The translations under genes were made by a program, and so were the position numbers. Positions 25,178 through 38,841 of a DNA stretch of 64,000 nucleotides are shown piece after piece (within the stretch, counting starts at the first letter, position 1; each line of letters opens with the position of its first letter). Source of the stretch: Paulownia fortunei (taxonomy: Eukaryota > Streptophyta > Magnoliopsida > Lamiales > Paulowniaceae); NCBI GenBank assembly GCA_019321725.1, contig CM033122.1:2356001-2420000 (forward strand). Direction: 5' to 3'. The notes beneath the pieces are model-generated. The model was not told where the DNA came from and made no database searches. It saw only the letters and a list, made by a program, of their open reading frames with translations.

Positions 25178-26751
25178 TTGTATAAATTTCCACAACTTTC
25201 CCGTTTTATTAATGAATATGAAGACAAGGAACATTAACATATTAACATATTGATAAGTGATAACTCACATTTATCGATTTTTTTTTTAATTTTCTTTTTT
25301 AGAAATTGCTTTGTATTAAAGTGAAAAACTAACCAATATGGAAGCTATTTTTTTTTTTTTTTTTGCAATGAAAATAAATTAGCTTAGTTTTAAAGTTAAT
25401 TTTCCAATATGTCAACAAAAACCTAAATCTTTTATATATTACTGTCATTACATCTCATGTTCTTCTTTCGGTTATTGATTGGACTCAAAAGTGGGTCGGG
25501 CTTGCCACCAGCCCATTGGTCCAAATTGTTCTGAAACACCTCGGCGCCGAGAAGTACGAGGTCTGGGTTGAAGTTTTATGTTCCACAAGTCTTTTCCCAA
25601 CCATGGAGTAGACTTTTGTCTCCAAGCCAGTTGCTCGATAAACTAATAATGGAAATTAATTTACTTGCAGCAATTCAGCAAAAATAGGGGAAATTAATTT
25701 ACTCAATTTCGAACTGTTTCATTGAATTAAAGAAAATTTTCTGATCATATATATATATATATAATTGACGTATATATACTAAATATAAATTGAATACATG
25801 AAGAAATATATAGAAAATCAAAGTTTTTTCTTCAGTAATTTTTAGATGGAAAAGCTTTTCATTGCAACGAAAATTTAAATATCGTGATGCCCTGAAAGAA
25901 TTAAAACTGCAATAACAAGTTAAGGTAATTCAATAGGTAAATTTCAATTTTTCCTTTGTGGTTTTCCCCCCTACATGATCGATCCATCCTTATTTTCTGT
26001 AAAATTATTTGACAAAAATTCTCTGTAAGGTGACAACTTCCGCTTAATATTCCTTTGTTTCTTCTTCTTCTGCTTCTTCTTTTCTTAACACAGTGAAGGG
26101 ACGTGCAAGGCAGTTACACTACCCCTTGTCGTTCTCTTTGGTTGAATGGGTAAGCATCTTGTTCCACTTCTCGGTTCTTACATGCAGTGTGTTTGGCGGT
26201 CTTATTTGCTTTAATTTTCTGTCTCTTGGGTTAATTTTAAAGATAGAATTATCCTTTGATCAGTTCTATTTTTGTTATTCTTATTTCTCAGTTTGTGCAT
26301 ATGTTTAGCAAATCAGTTATGGATATGTTATGCAACTTTTTAGCCTAAAATTACCTGCAATCTGAAATTTAACAGCTGAAATCATTTTCTGATATATCAA
26401 TATATGTTGAAATCACATTCTCATTTAAAAGAATCTCTGTTGTAGAAGAACCATACATGAAATTTTCATCTCATACGGCACATGGGACTGGAATTTTATG
26501 ATAATCCTGTTTAGTCTGGAAATTTGCATGAGGAATAACATCAAAGAAAGCCTCAAAAACATTTTGCTTTGCATCAGAATTGCGTAGTATAATATGTGCG
26601 AATTTGGAAGCAACTGGATCTTAACAGAAATATGAAAACTTGGGAACATGAATCATCCCCAAAGCTAATAAAACACAAAATGGAAAGAAACATTACAAAA
26701 GAAACAGAAGCAACTTTTTAACAATTTACATTGTTCTGTAGTTTCTTTTAT
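25178..26751. other. 3' flank of ABCG copy B and candidate small-RNA locus
   Basis: Mostly AT-rich, with poly-T at 25348-25364 and an (AT)n run near 25746-25764. A GC-rich island at 25490-25565 stands out and is listed separately. A Leu/Val-rich plus-strand reading of that island is short and bounded by stops, so I do not call a protein. Confidence 0.4.
25487..25563 (-). ncRNA. Candidate small structured RNA with snRNA-like promoter spacing (speculative)
   Basis: On the minus strand a motif CTCCATGGTTGGG (ending near 25596) is followed about 20 bases later by CATAAAAC (25580-25573) and then by a GC-rich stretch. That stretch holds two possible hairpins: ACCTCG pairing with CGAGGT, and GGGCT pairing with AGCCC. 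A run of four Ts lies at 25490-25487. Plant snRNA-type genes use an upstream element (RTCCCACATCG) plus a TATA-like box at fixed spacing, and RNA polymerase III stops at T runs. The upstream element here is degenerate, and I do not recognise the RNA. It may be a relic or an unrelated GC-rich island. Confidence 0.2.
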
Positions 26752-29700
26752 CTATCTCTTTTGGAAGTTAAACGTCCTGATAGAGAACGCAAAAATGAAG
26801 CCGAAGAGCACAGCTAGTCCAGCAATAATTACAGCAACGTATCCCACGAAGTCATGTCTAAATCCGAAATAACTTCTTACAAATTCTTCAACTGTTTCTT
26901 TTGTGTCAAGCTCAGCTTTTACATCTCCAAACTGTGAAGCGACCAATCCATACAGTGTCCAAGAAATGGGACAAATGTAATAGTACCATCTCCACCAAAC
27001 TGGGATTCTCTGTTACCAAAAGGAAAAAAAGCGATTTGTTAAGCCCACAGTTTCTGTTACTAATGCATTTGAGTGAAATTTTCGAGATACTTACTGTCTT
27101 TGGAATGATGAATCCAGAGAAAAGGTTCCATAACGCATAGAACGCCGATGAAATTATGGCGGCTATATTATGATTTGGTGTTACAGCCACTGTCATCATC
27201 CCGTAGAATGTGAAGTACAACAAGGTGAAATACATGAAAAAAAGGTACCAAAAAAACTTGGCAACTGTCCACTCAAATCCAATCATTGCATACACTATGA
27301 CACCATATATGAGTGTTTGAATGAGAAGGTAAGGGAGTTCAACCACAGCCTGCAGAACAAAGGAGTTGGTGAGAATACTATGTCATCATATGTTCATCAT
27401 CATATACTGCCGCTTTTCAATTTTTCCCATGAAATATCTAGATTTTCCTCATTGTTTTGCATAGATATGTGAAGTTACCTGTCCAAACGCATATGGCAAA
27501 GCCGAATACATCCCTGCTGCTCTTTCTCTGTAGAAGACTGTTCTCTCAATAGCAACAACTGGTTGCACAGATGTAGCATTTTGTACCCCAAGAAATAGAA
27601 CAGCAGCATACATGGAACCCATTGCATTAAAGATATCTTGCTGCCTTCTCCTGCAATCATGCATTCGAACATATTGATGGATTATCTGTTTTAGTAAAAC
27701 ATTGTGGAACATGCCAGGCTATGTTGGTCGTAATCTATTTACTGACCTTTTAGAGCCAAGATCCCAAAAAATAGTTCCAAACATTACTGCAATGAATGTT
27801 GTAAATAGCAGTCTCACTGCAGTATATGGTGGGTTTCGCCAGTATGACCAATGCTGTTTCCATAGGCAAGCCATGCATTGGGTCCAGAAAGATTGAGAAT
27901 AACGTTTTGGAAAGTATAGATCTCTTGAACCTGGGGCAGGTACACTCAGTTCCTTGATCAGTGCTTTGTTTCTCCTGAATTATTCACCAAAGAGGTTGAA
28001 AATAGATTAATCTTGTGTAGTTTTGTCAACATTTTCACAACGATAAATACATCATGTTACCAACATTGTGTTTAAAGTTTCAATTTTAGATTTCAAGGAA
28101 AAGATGACAATGTAAACTTCTTATTTGTTTGACTCTTCAATGACCTTGTACTACTTGGAACTGCCACAAGTTTGGATATCGTGTTGGTTTTATTTTTATG
28201 AGAGGGATAACCAAGCAAACACATATTTTAGTATTACCTGTAAAGCTCCGAGTTTTTGTATAGTTCAGAAAAATTAACACCAAGAACTGCTTCGTGTGCT
28301 GTCGAAGTTATTTCCAGCATCCACGTTGCTGGATTATAACCGTCTTTAATTTTACTGATTCCATCAATCCCCTGTGTATAGGTCAACATAAAAACATGTG
28401 AGTCGATACAAAGCATAGAGTTGGGAGTTTCTAATTACACCTTGTAATAAATATCTCACCTCAAAGTATTTAATGAGCTGTGAAGAATGCCGGCCTAAAG
28501 GTCCCACGTATATCTCTTCACCTCCTCGTTTGAGGAGTAGTAGCTGAAGTTATTTATAGCACTTTAGTTGGTTTGGCATGGAAGACAAATCAAAGAACGT
28601 AGGCCAGGTACATACCTCATCAAAAGCATCAAAAATGTCAATGCTTGGTTGATGGATGGTGCACACCACAGTTCGACCTGTATCCACTGTGTTTCTCACT
28701 GTTCTCATTACAATTGCAGCTGCTCTAGCATCAAGCCCTGATGTTGGCTCATCCATGAATATAATAGAAGGATTGGCCACAAGTTCAACTGCAATAGTTA
28801 GCCGCTTTCGCTGCTCAGTTGAAAGACCATTCACACCAGGCAAGCCAACGAGGGCTTCTCTCAATGGAGTAAGCTCAACAAGTTCCATAACCTCTTCAAT
28901 GAACATCTGCATTTCATTTATTGGTTTGGAGTCAATAAACTTCTGGATCATCTCTGTTTTTTTTTAATTAATTTTCAATAATGTATTTGATAAGCAGAAA
29001 GAACCTTTCTTGTTGCAGTGTCAACTTCAGGAGGCAAGCGAAGCCAAGCAGAAAATTGTAAGGACTCATAAACTGTAACATGAGGTGAGTGAATGTCAGT
29101 TTGCTCACAGTATCCTGCTATACGTGCAAATGTTTCTTGCTTCTTTGGGTACCCTGATATTGTGATTGTCCCTTCAATATATCCTCCTGTTTTTCTACCT
29201 GCCAATACATCCATTAGAGTAGTCTTTCCTGCCCCACTAATACCCATCAGGGCTGTCAAAACTCCTGGCCTGAAAGCACCGCTGACACCTTTCAAAAGCT
29301 CCAGTCGGTCCTCTTGAATGCCATGAGCTTTCATTTCCTGCAAGCATAAACGTGCTTTAGATAGGTGCAACCTAACCAGTATAAGAAGAGTATTAGCTTC
29401 CATATGCAAAGCAAATAAGTTGAGGAGGAGTAGAGAAAGCAAGCAGAAGCAAGAGCAAATATGAAATCCTAAAGAAATTTATGTGAAAAAGGTTTCTCAT
29501 TTGGACTTTAATTAAGTGAACTCAATTCTCACAATAAAATTGGAAGTACCTGTGGCATATCTACTGCATAACGGATATTATCAAATGTGATTGAAAGAGG
29601 TTCAAAGGGTAAAATCATTCCTCTCTTCCTATTTGGATCAGCATTACTGATGCTGCCCACTCTTGATGACATAGATCTTGATGATACACTCCTGTGAACA

Positions 29701-32700
29701 TCATCTTCTCTTCCTGCATATGTTATCATTTGAATTAGTTGTCACAACTTTTGATTTGTTGTGGCTTGCCAGCAGCCCCACGAGAAGTTAATGACTTACC
29801 AGAAGTTTTCTTTATTCTGGATGACAGTTCAACAGGCTCGCCTCTTTTGGTGGCATTCCTCTCTGCTAATGTTTCTTCTGATAGAATAGCTTGGGGTTTC
29901 CCAAATGCTGCATCAAACGTACCAACTTTTCTCATTATGATCTAAAGAGATAAAACTGAATTATATGATTATGTTGAGCACTTACGGTTGAGATAAGTTA
30001 GAGCCAAGGTCACTAGGAAATTGAATAGGAATACATATCCAATAATTGCTCCTACACCAATCCAGTACCAGCGTGCTTCTGGAAAAATTCCTCGAGACTT
30101 TAAGATTGTCAACCCAACTGATTCTGTCGAGTTAGGAGGAACCTGTAAAACATATACTTCATTGATGTTAATTTTACTTGGCTCATCTCCTAATCTCCTC
30201 CATAAACCCCAAAATATACAAAAGATTCTTACGTGGCTCCAACTCTTTCCAAGAAATTCATTCACCGCTATGGCGTTCTGCCCATACATCAAAGGCGAGA
30301 TCCAGTAACCCCATATCCACCATTTTTTAACATCAGCTGATAGAGAAGTAGCTATAGCTTATCAAATCTTGACCAACACAAGCAGTAAATTATGAAGCAG
30401 ACTATGCATAGATTTCTCTAAATACATTATTTCTGTACCTCGTGATAAAATGAATCCACCTAAGACAAGAACTGTGAGTAATGCACATGATCCAAATGTA
30501 TTTGCAACTATAATGTTTCTTCCTAGTGCTCCCATGAATCGAAACAGTCCAGAAGCCATTTGATTGACACATATAAGCAGAAGCAATTGTTTGAAAAATC
30601 TGCCATCGAAAGAACTCAGAGATTAAGAATCTTCATACATATATATATATATATATATATGCATAGTAGTAAAGTACAATGAATATTACCTTCCCGCATC
30701 ATAATCATATCCTGTGGTATAATAAGTCATACACACCCAAATAGCAACTTCGACAAGTGCGATTGGAATTTTGAGGATCCATGCTGGCACAGAATATGCC
30801 CATGGAGGAAAAAAGAGAAGGTCCCGTTGCTTGTAAAAGACTGGAAGTTTTAAAATACTGAGGGCAAGCTCTGAGAATCCATTGAACATAACCATTATAA
30901 GGGCATAAAAGAGAGCACCCATGTAAATCCCACCATCTGCTACTGTATTTTTAGGCATGTGTGTGCGCAGAAATAGTGTCATGGATATGGTAGCCATAAG
31001 GATAAGCTGAAAGCGAAAAGAATAATGGTTAGCTTCAACTCAAAACACTCAGAATTTCTTAGAGAACCAGAAATATTAGTGTCACAGTTGTCACTGAGGG
31101 CTAAACACTTCTACATGCATCTTACTTGTATCATCTTGAATATGTAGACAAATGAATTCCTCTTCATCAGCAGGAATTCTCTAGCTACACAGGCTTTTAG
31201 AAGTTCCTTCTTGCTAACGCCATATTTATTAGTGGTTAGAGCAGCAGGGTGGCTCTTTTCCTTGGCAAAAGGAACAGCAAGCTCATCACCAAGCTTTCGC
31301 CCAACATGGAATGACTGGAATGCTTCAGAAAACTCCTTGACAGAAACATAATTGTAAGGCTCATCTTTCTGTATCCAGTACTGCTCTTGATCTTTCTTCG
31401 ATGTCACCTAAAATTTCCCACCACAAAGAAGTTTCAATTGTTCTCGATTTCTTTAAGAATATCCCAGAAAATAATAGGAAAATGATAGAAAGCGTATAAG
31501 GTTTACTTCTTGCAAAAAATCTGCTACTCCTTTTCTCTCGGGACATCTGAAGCCCATATATTCAAAGAATTCTAGTACATTTTCGCGGGGACCTTGATAC
31601 ACAATCTGGCCATCTGATAAAAGAATTATGTCATCAAATAAGTCGTACGTTTCTGGTGCAGGCTGCAGAAGTGAGATTATGGCAGTTCCTTGTAAAATGT
31701 GGATGGATTGCCTTATTGAGTTCACTATCTGGAAAGTTGTCGAACTATCCAAACCAGTTGATATCTCATCCATAAATAGTGCTCTTGCTGGTCCAACCAT
31801 CATTTCCCCTGAATTACATTTGAATTAAGTACATGAAGTCCTCAGGTTTTTGCACGTGATGGATCATTAAGGTGGAAAAATATACTTATAAATGCTTCAG
31901 TATAATTTTTGCCTCGGATTGCAACAAATCTTTTTTGATAATAGTACCTGTTGTCAGTCTCTTTCGTTGTCCTCCAGAAATTCCTCGAACCATTTCATCA
32001 CCAACTAAAGTATCAGCACATACCTCAAGCCCCAAGATCTGTGAATGGAAGTTGTTGAAAATATCAAGTGATTTGCATGTACATCTCTGATATAACTGCT
32101 GACAATATTTTGAAACTTTAGAAATGTTACCTTGATGATGTAATCTGTCACAACACTTGCTTCCCGCCCTCCAATTGCTGCTGCCTGTAGAATGAAAAAC
32201 CAAAAGACAATTTGTTGGCACCTTCAGATTCTAGAGGAATAGAAGATGAATTTTGTGGCTGATAGTAAGCATGAAAAGAAATTTGCTCTTAAGCTCATCA
32301 TAACCTTCATGAAAATATCAAGATCAGGGTCTGGCTTAATGTTTGCTTCCTTTTCTCTCCTTGACAATTCGGCCAGCATTTCTGCAAATTTCTAATAAAC
32401 CAATTAATAATACTAATGTGTATGATTACGATTTATGGTGTCAAATAAAATGAAGTTTTTATTGACCATAACGAGCTCCAACTCCTTGACATCTCGCTGA
32501 AAAAGCCAGTGTTTCTCTAACTGTCAATTCTCCTATATGCAGATCATGCTGACTTATGTAAGCCGATGTCCTTTGTGGTACAAACTCTTTCATCTCGTGA
32601 CCATTGTATGTTACTCTTCCTGATACCTGTGGACTCATTAAGGGTGCAAAAATTTAGAGGTGGAAATGATTTCCTTATTTTCTCGATTCAACATTATGTT

Positions 32701-33740
32701 ATTTAAGATACAGCTCTCAAAGAATCAGCACTTGTAACTGGAGATATGTTTCCTTACTTTTAACTCTGGATCAAGTTTTCCAGCCAAAGCTAGCAGCAAT
32801 GTGGTTTTTCCGGAGCTTGGTGGCCCTAAAAGCAGCATCATTCTGCAAAACCAAAGTAGTCAAATTGAGGAAAAGATGAACTGCACTTTGGACAAAGTAA
32901 CAAAGGAATAACAGGAAAAAGGGGTTGGCCTGAATGTTTAAGTATGATCTGTTTACATTACTATCTGCTCACCTTCCAGGTTTGATGATTCCACTGATAT
33001 CATGCAGAATTGGTAATGGTTGCTTTCTACTTGGAAGAATATGAAGATAACTCAAGAAACCCTATGCATAATTAAAGAAATAGAGACAGAAAGGTCAGAG
33101 ATTCAGGCCAACATTGTTTTTATGTTATAATGTTTGAAATGAGTTGAATCACCTCCAAGATATTAACAATAAAGTTGAATACTGTAGGCAGAGCTCTACC
33201 GCCAACATAAGCATCTGCATCAACATTTAAGTGCTCAAATCGGACTTCAATCGCTGGAAGATCAAGACCAACCCTGGATCAATTTCAAAAAAGCAGAGTA
33301 AACTGATACTATTCATCAAAGTAGAAATCCTAATGCAGCAAACATTCACAAGAGTATACCAGCAACAGTACAGCAGATGCCAATGAAAAAAATCATTCTC
33401 TCTTTTGAAATTACCTTTGAATACGTTCCTTCAGCTTCAGCAAAAACTTCTCATTGCCTTCCTCTGCAATTTGCAATAGCCTCTCTACAAGATTCTTTCT
33501 CTCTACTAGTCCAAGATTCTTTATATCGATTTCTCGTGGTTTACCCTCTTCTTCTGTAAGTATGCCTCTCCTTATACGAAGATTTGTTGGAAGTTTCTCC
33601 AGTGCCGCCCACTTCAATGCTTCTTCATCGTCAGCCTCTCTAGAAGACCTCGAAAAAACTTCCATGCCAGTGTTCCTCCATATATTGGAACTACTTAAAC
33701 GCGCGCTACTAACTCTAAATATGTCACCACCTTCCATCAT
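26752..33740 (-). CDS. Full-size ABCG (PDR-type) transporter copy B, intact
   Basis: Exons 5' to 3': 33415-33740, 33153-33273, 32973-33061, 32758-32842, 32467-32626, 32305-32381, 32131-32184, 31948-32038, 31507-31808, 31126-31407, 30690-31006, 30439-30599, 30233-30336, 29986-30142, 29800-29907, 29550-29713, 29005-29337, 28616-28906, 28460-28543, 28238-28371, 27747-27974, 27479-27650, 27095-27349, 26752-27009. The sum is 1450 codons plus stop, typical for the family. NBD1: Walker A GPPSSGKT (about 184-191), signature ISGGQRKRL (about 323), Walker B LFMDE. NBD2: Walker A GISGAGKT (about 898-905), signature LSTEQRKRL, Walker B IIFMDEP, then [19 protein letters not shown]1 lies about 530-760 and TMD2 in the last 350 residues. 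It is an ATP-driven exporter, probably in the plasma membrane, closest in memory to tobacco PDR1. Start: the first in-frame ATG (33740) is followed at once by a second. Same exon plan as copy A, 10.4 kb apart, so a tandem duplicate. Exon 5 uses the weak donor GTCAAT. Confidence 0.93.
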
Positions 33741-35519
33741 TACTTCATGAAACAGAAGGCTATGATGAAAAAGCACAGGCTAGTCCCTCAGAAACTGCAC
33801 CGGACAACCTCCATGCTAGAGATGAAGCTAAAACAGGTATCTTCTGCTGTGTTTCTGTCTTGGGCTCTTTTTATAGTTAGTTTTACTAATGAACAGGAAA
33901 ATATACTATTTTTGTCTTATCTGTCTTTAGCAAACTTGATTTTTGGTGGGATTCCGATTCTTGAATAATATGGTAAAACCACAAACATCATATGAAGCAC
34001 TAAAGGTCAACATGACATTTACCATTTTAGTGGCTGATGTAAGGATTGATGTCATGGAAACTCAAAGTGATCCAAGAATAGTACTATTTTTTCTTAATAA
34101 TTAAAGTTTGAAATTCAATCAACTGGCTCATGATGCCAAATGTTTTACCTTTTAATTTTTTTTCTGACAGTTTGTTATATTGGCTTTTAAATCATCCATC
34201 TCCCACCACTTCATAGCTTCCTGCTTTCTTTATAGGTTTCCATTTCACCTAATTTTTTTTGTTTTTTTCTCCTTTGCCCTGCTTGGTTTTATTTGAAAAG
34301 ATATTCTTCCCCTCTTTAGCTTCCATCTTCATTATTAATTTGCAGAATGTTTTGAAAATTTGGTAATGAGCAAAGATACTTCTGTTACTTTTTACCCTTC
34401 TTGATGGCAAAGATTAGTCAGAAAGAATACATATATTAGATAATTGATCACATTCAAATCCCACTTACACATCTGATGTAAATTCCACCTTAATTTAAGT
34501 TCAAGTAAAACAAATTTATTGATTGCTGTAGCAATAATCTGTTTTTTTCCGAGACAGGATAGTTTTCGACTCAATTAGTAAAGCCACACATGTAGAACAT
34601 GATGGTTTAATTTCCTGGACTGTTCCTTTCAATTAAAAAAAAAAATGTAAAACTGAAGTTAATGAATGATGTGGTATCCTCAAATGATGCAAAAATCTCA
34701 GTGTCTTCCCAATTATTTGAGACAGTGCACCGTCTCGAATTAGTAGGGATATGTTCTGTTCAAGATCAGAAAACTAATCTGCATTCTCAGCATGATGTTA
34801 AGGCCAACTGGATATATAAAATAACTGTGTGTCACATGGTAAGCTTTACTATACTACTGTATAAGTTTTGATTTCTTTGTCTGCCAAAGAATGTGCATAT
34901 TGATTGAGAGAGCAGATTTCCTTTGAACTTAGGCCACTTATATCATATCCTTCAATATATATTGTTTTGAAGTTTTTTGCTGAAGTTGTGATTGATGATT
35001 GCTTACATTTCTGCAGCTACATGCCTTGTTTTCTGAAATTATTACGCGTTTTCTGAATTATGATATTCGAAAAATCATGAACTGTTAGATCCTACTAGCT
35101 CATCATAGGTCATAGGTGATCAAATATTTCACCTCCTCCAAATCACTATGGTGTTGAGGACCATGCAAGAAATTTATTTGATGATGTTTTTGAGAACCCT
35201 TTTCTATTTTAATCTGACTTTTTTTTTTTTTGGAAAATTTTCTTTTATACTAGTAGATAATTTGAGAGTATCCATTCCCCCCCCCCCCCCACCTCCCTAA
35301 TTTATGAGCATGTGCACATCACAATTGTCCTTTAGTTGTAGAGAATCTTCTCCTTGAGAAAAGAAGTTGGACATGAGAATTGAAGGGAAAAACAAAATGG
35401 AAAAGATTATAAAAAGAAGTTTTTATCCTCTAGAAGAAAACAACATCCAAAGATGCAAATAAAAACAAAAACATCTTCGAAAAATATAAATCACTAGTAC
35501 ATTTTCTATGTACTAACTC

Positions 35520-35550
<31 letters not shown>

Positions 35551-36004
35551 CAAAAAAAAAAAAGAAAAAGAAAAAAGGAAGATGGAAGGAGGTCAAACAA
35601 GAGCTTGATAAATCTACAAGGAAGTATTGTCAAAGCTCTTTAGTCAAATACATTTAATGGTGACATTGTAGCTTTCAATAAAATACAGAAAATTGGTTGA
35701 TGTAAGAAGGCAAAAACAAATTGAAAATGAAATGTAGAGGTAGGTGTAATATAATGTAAAATCATGGTGATCGATCCAAGCTGGCCGTGTCTCCCTTCTA
35801 GAAGGTATGGTGCACACTATTTTCTTGATTTCTGGTTTCTGCAACTCCCATAATTCATTAAAGAAAATGTGGATCATAAATGTTTCTCCATTAGAAGAAA
35901 GAAATTTGTGAAGGTTTTAATGCATGCCCTACGCGTTTGTGCTTACTTCAGCTTCACTTTCTCCGGTTTCTTTCACCATCTTTTATTCACTGTGGAACTC
36001 ATTT

Positions 36005-36118
36005 TATATATATATATATGTATATATATATATGTATGTATGTATGTATGTATATATATGTATGTATGTATGTATGTATATATATGTATGTATGTATGTA
36101 TGTATTTATGTATATAAT
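36005..36118. repeat. Compound AT / ATGT microsatellite
   Basis: Runs of TA alternate with blocks of four to five TATG units over about 114 bases, with a higher-order period formed by (ATGT)n-ATATATATGT. ORFs that cross it encode only YVCM repeats and are artefacts of the simple sequence. Confidence 0.95.
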
Positions 36119-38814
36119 ATGAAGTCGATTAGTCAGATATTTGGTCGTCTTAGAATTTTTATAAGCAATTTTAATTTAATAAGATTGGTAATTGTAATTT
36201 GCAATGTTTATTCTTGAACTTTTATCTTTTTCTTTTTCTGAACTTTAACTTATTTTTGTAACATTATTCCTAGTGCATTTGTTCTACCTCCATAAGGTTG
36301 TATTAAAAAGTATTTGATACAGAAGTATAAATATTGATGTACAAAGAATTGTTCAATATTCGAATGAAATCAATTAGTTCATTTTGGAATTTTCATAAAT
36401 TAATAGCACCAATTTAATAAAAATGGTGATTTTTTATTTGCAAGTTTTGGATGTTTATATGAAGCTTTAGCTTTTTTATGTAACATTATTTCCTACTAAA
36501 TTACATTTTATTTGTTCAATCTTTTTATAAATTTCTTATACATTAATTTATTTTCTATTTATTACATCATATTAAGTTGATCCACCAACATGCTGACGTA
36601 ATTAATCTGATAATACAATTATGCAGCTATAGTTTATGTCAACCTATCCTTATGCAGTTATTTTAATATCTCATATCCTTAATAAATTAAAACCTACTTA
36701 AAATATTTAAAATCACTTCTAACAACTTAAATTGCATTGAAATATTATTTTTCTTTGCTTTTAGCTGATATTAGTCTAGAATTATATTTAAGTAGTCTAA
36801 AGAATTTAAGAATCTCTCTACTAAATAGTTTTCATCTCTAACAAAATTTGTTTTTCCCTAACTAATACTTGTTCACAAGAATATGATTGTGTTTTCACAA
36901 TGAAAATAAATACTAATAAACTTCATACTTTTATATATAGTAAAATTATTAATATAAATAAATGCGTGTCCAAGCTCCCTTTATGTGTTATATGTACGGC
37001 ACGTTGCATGTTGCAACTTGTTAGCCCTCTTTTGGATAGGTAAAGTGAACAAGACAAAATTAATGTATAAGGAGCAATCGATTCTTTCACAATTTGTCTT
37101 ATCTCAAGTTTTACAATTATATTTTTGGAGGAAAGCATGGTAACGAGACAGCCTCAAGGCCAACAAAACCTAATTGAGAGGCCGAAATAATACACAAAAG
37201 AAATATTTTTTATTTTAGGGAAATTAAAATTCTTAAAACTTATTAAATTTATATTGAATTAAAATTTTATGAAGTGGGATGGGAGAGGGGGTGTGGCTGT
37301 CCGTGCCAATCCCTGGTTCTGTAATTATTCAAAGTCTTAAAAAATAATCTCAAACTCTAACAAATAAATTACATTGATTTTTTTTCCTTAGTTATGTTTT
37401 TAGGTCGAATTTCATTAAAAAAATAAATACAAAATGCCCCATAGAGAGAAAAATTCTTGGATAGTCTTAATTTATTAGGATAGATCAATCCATAAGAAGT
37501 TCATATGACCATATATATACTTATAATCCAAGGAATATGACAGCATTTATGTATTCCAGCAAAACACACTTACGTAAGAAAGTTATTTTTACTTAACTTT
37601 TTACTTGCGTTCCTACAACGCAAAATTGGCATGAAAAGATCATTTACATTGAAAAATAATATGTCGAGAAATGTCAACATCCCATCCAAAAAAAAAAATT
37701 ATCTTCTATGACATATGATTTGATTCCAATGGAACAACGATGAAATTGCATTATAGTACCATAAATCAAATGTCAATTCGACTAAGACATTGAATGAATT
37801 TTTGAGTTCATGCATGAACCACCACCATTAGCAATTCAACTTAAAAACTGCTTTAATTAAAGTTATGCAAATCATGCAAAAGAGTTGGCAAAATTATGGT
37901 TCATTTATTTCAATTTCGACAAGCATTAACCAAAATTGATGATCTCTGAACCCGACAGTACTTGATAACCTGGATCCATGATCATCCATCTACCCCAAAA
38001 ACCCCAATGTGTACTAAATCCCATTGAAACCTAAGAAGATTTGTCGGTCCAAAGTCAACTTAACTATCATTAAATAATAAATTAAATAGTTTCATTTAGA
38101 GGTACACGCCTCCTACTTATTATGTGTCCATGTGCACTTACACACAGCTGTTCTGAAATATTAGACTCCACTTCCATGATTAAGTTATCTCATTAGCTTA
38201 GTAAAATCTCAGTTGAATATGTGGGATTCCCAAAACTTTCCTTAATTACAATTTCCATCCTTAACTGTGACCATATATTGTCTGGATGCGTGATATAAAA
38301 GTTTTTAGTTTCTAGGAGTCAGCAGTTTCTTGTAGATTTATAATTTGACTGACATTTGAGAATCTTTACTACTTTAAGTCACATAAGATTATTCATGATC
38401 TTTTTTTATGCTTTCTTTGAACTTGATGATGCTCTAACCCAATTCTTTTGGAGGGATAATCAAAGGTACAAAATTTGGTATCAAAACTTTAAGACAAGGT
38501 ACTAGGGTTGAAGTGCACAATTTACTAAATACAATTTTCTTGTTAAAACGCGTGTATGTGGGAGAATTACTGTCTTGTAATACAATTTTCTTATCTAACT
38601 CGGTCAAGATTAGATCTAGAATTAAAATTTTAGGTCAGATTATATTATATTCGAATTTATTTCAATTCTTGTACATGTTATGCTAGAAATATTTGTTTTT
38701 AGTGAACTTTATTATAAGTGAATGTTATGCTTTTCCCATCCATTTCAATTGGTGATTGACAGACATGGTTGACGGAATGATAGGTGACGATAGGACGAAA
38801 TTTGTATAGAAGAA

Positions 38815-38841
38815 TAGGGTTTAGGGTTTGGGGTTTAGGTT
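38815..38841 (+). repeat. Short telomere-like repeat block
   Basis: Three to four imperfect units of the plant telomere repeat TTTAGGG occur in a row (TAGGG, TTTAGGG, TTTGGGG, TTTAGG). It may be an interstitial telomeric remnant or a telo-box-type regulatory motif. No gene start is close by. Confidence 0.6.

Noticed and set aside
25500..25608. A plus-strand Leu/Val-rich peptide reading PLVQIVLKHLGAEKYEVWVE
   Set aside because: It has no in-frame start, is bounded by stops and has no partner exon. The GC-rich island is better treated as a possible structured RNA or relic.
35869..36217. Several overlapping frames rich in YVCM repeats
   Set aside because: They arise entirely from the ATGT/AT microsatellite and have no independent protein features.
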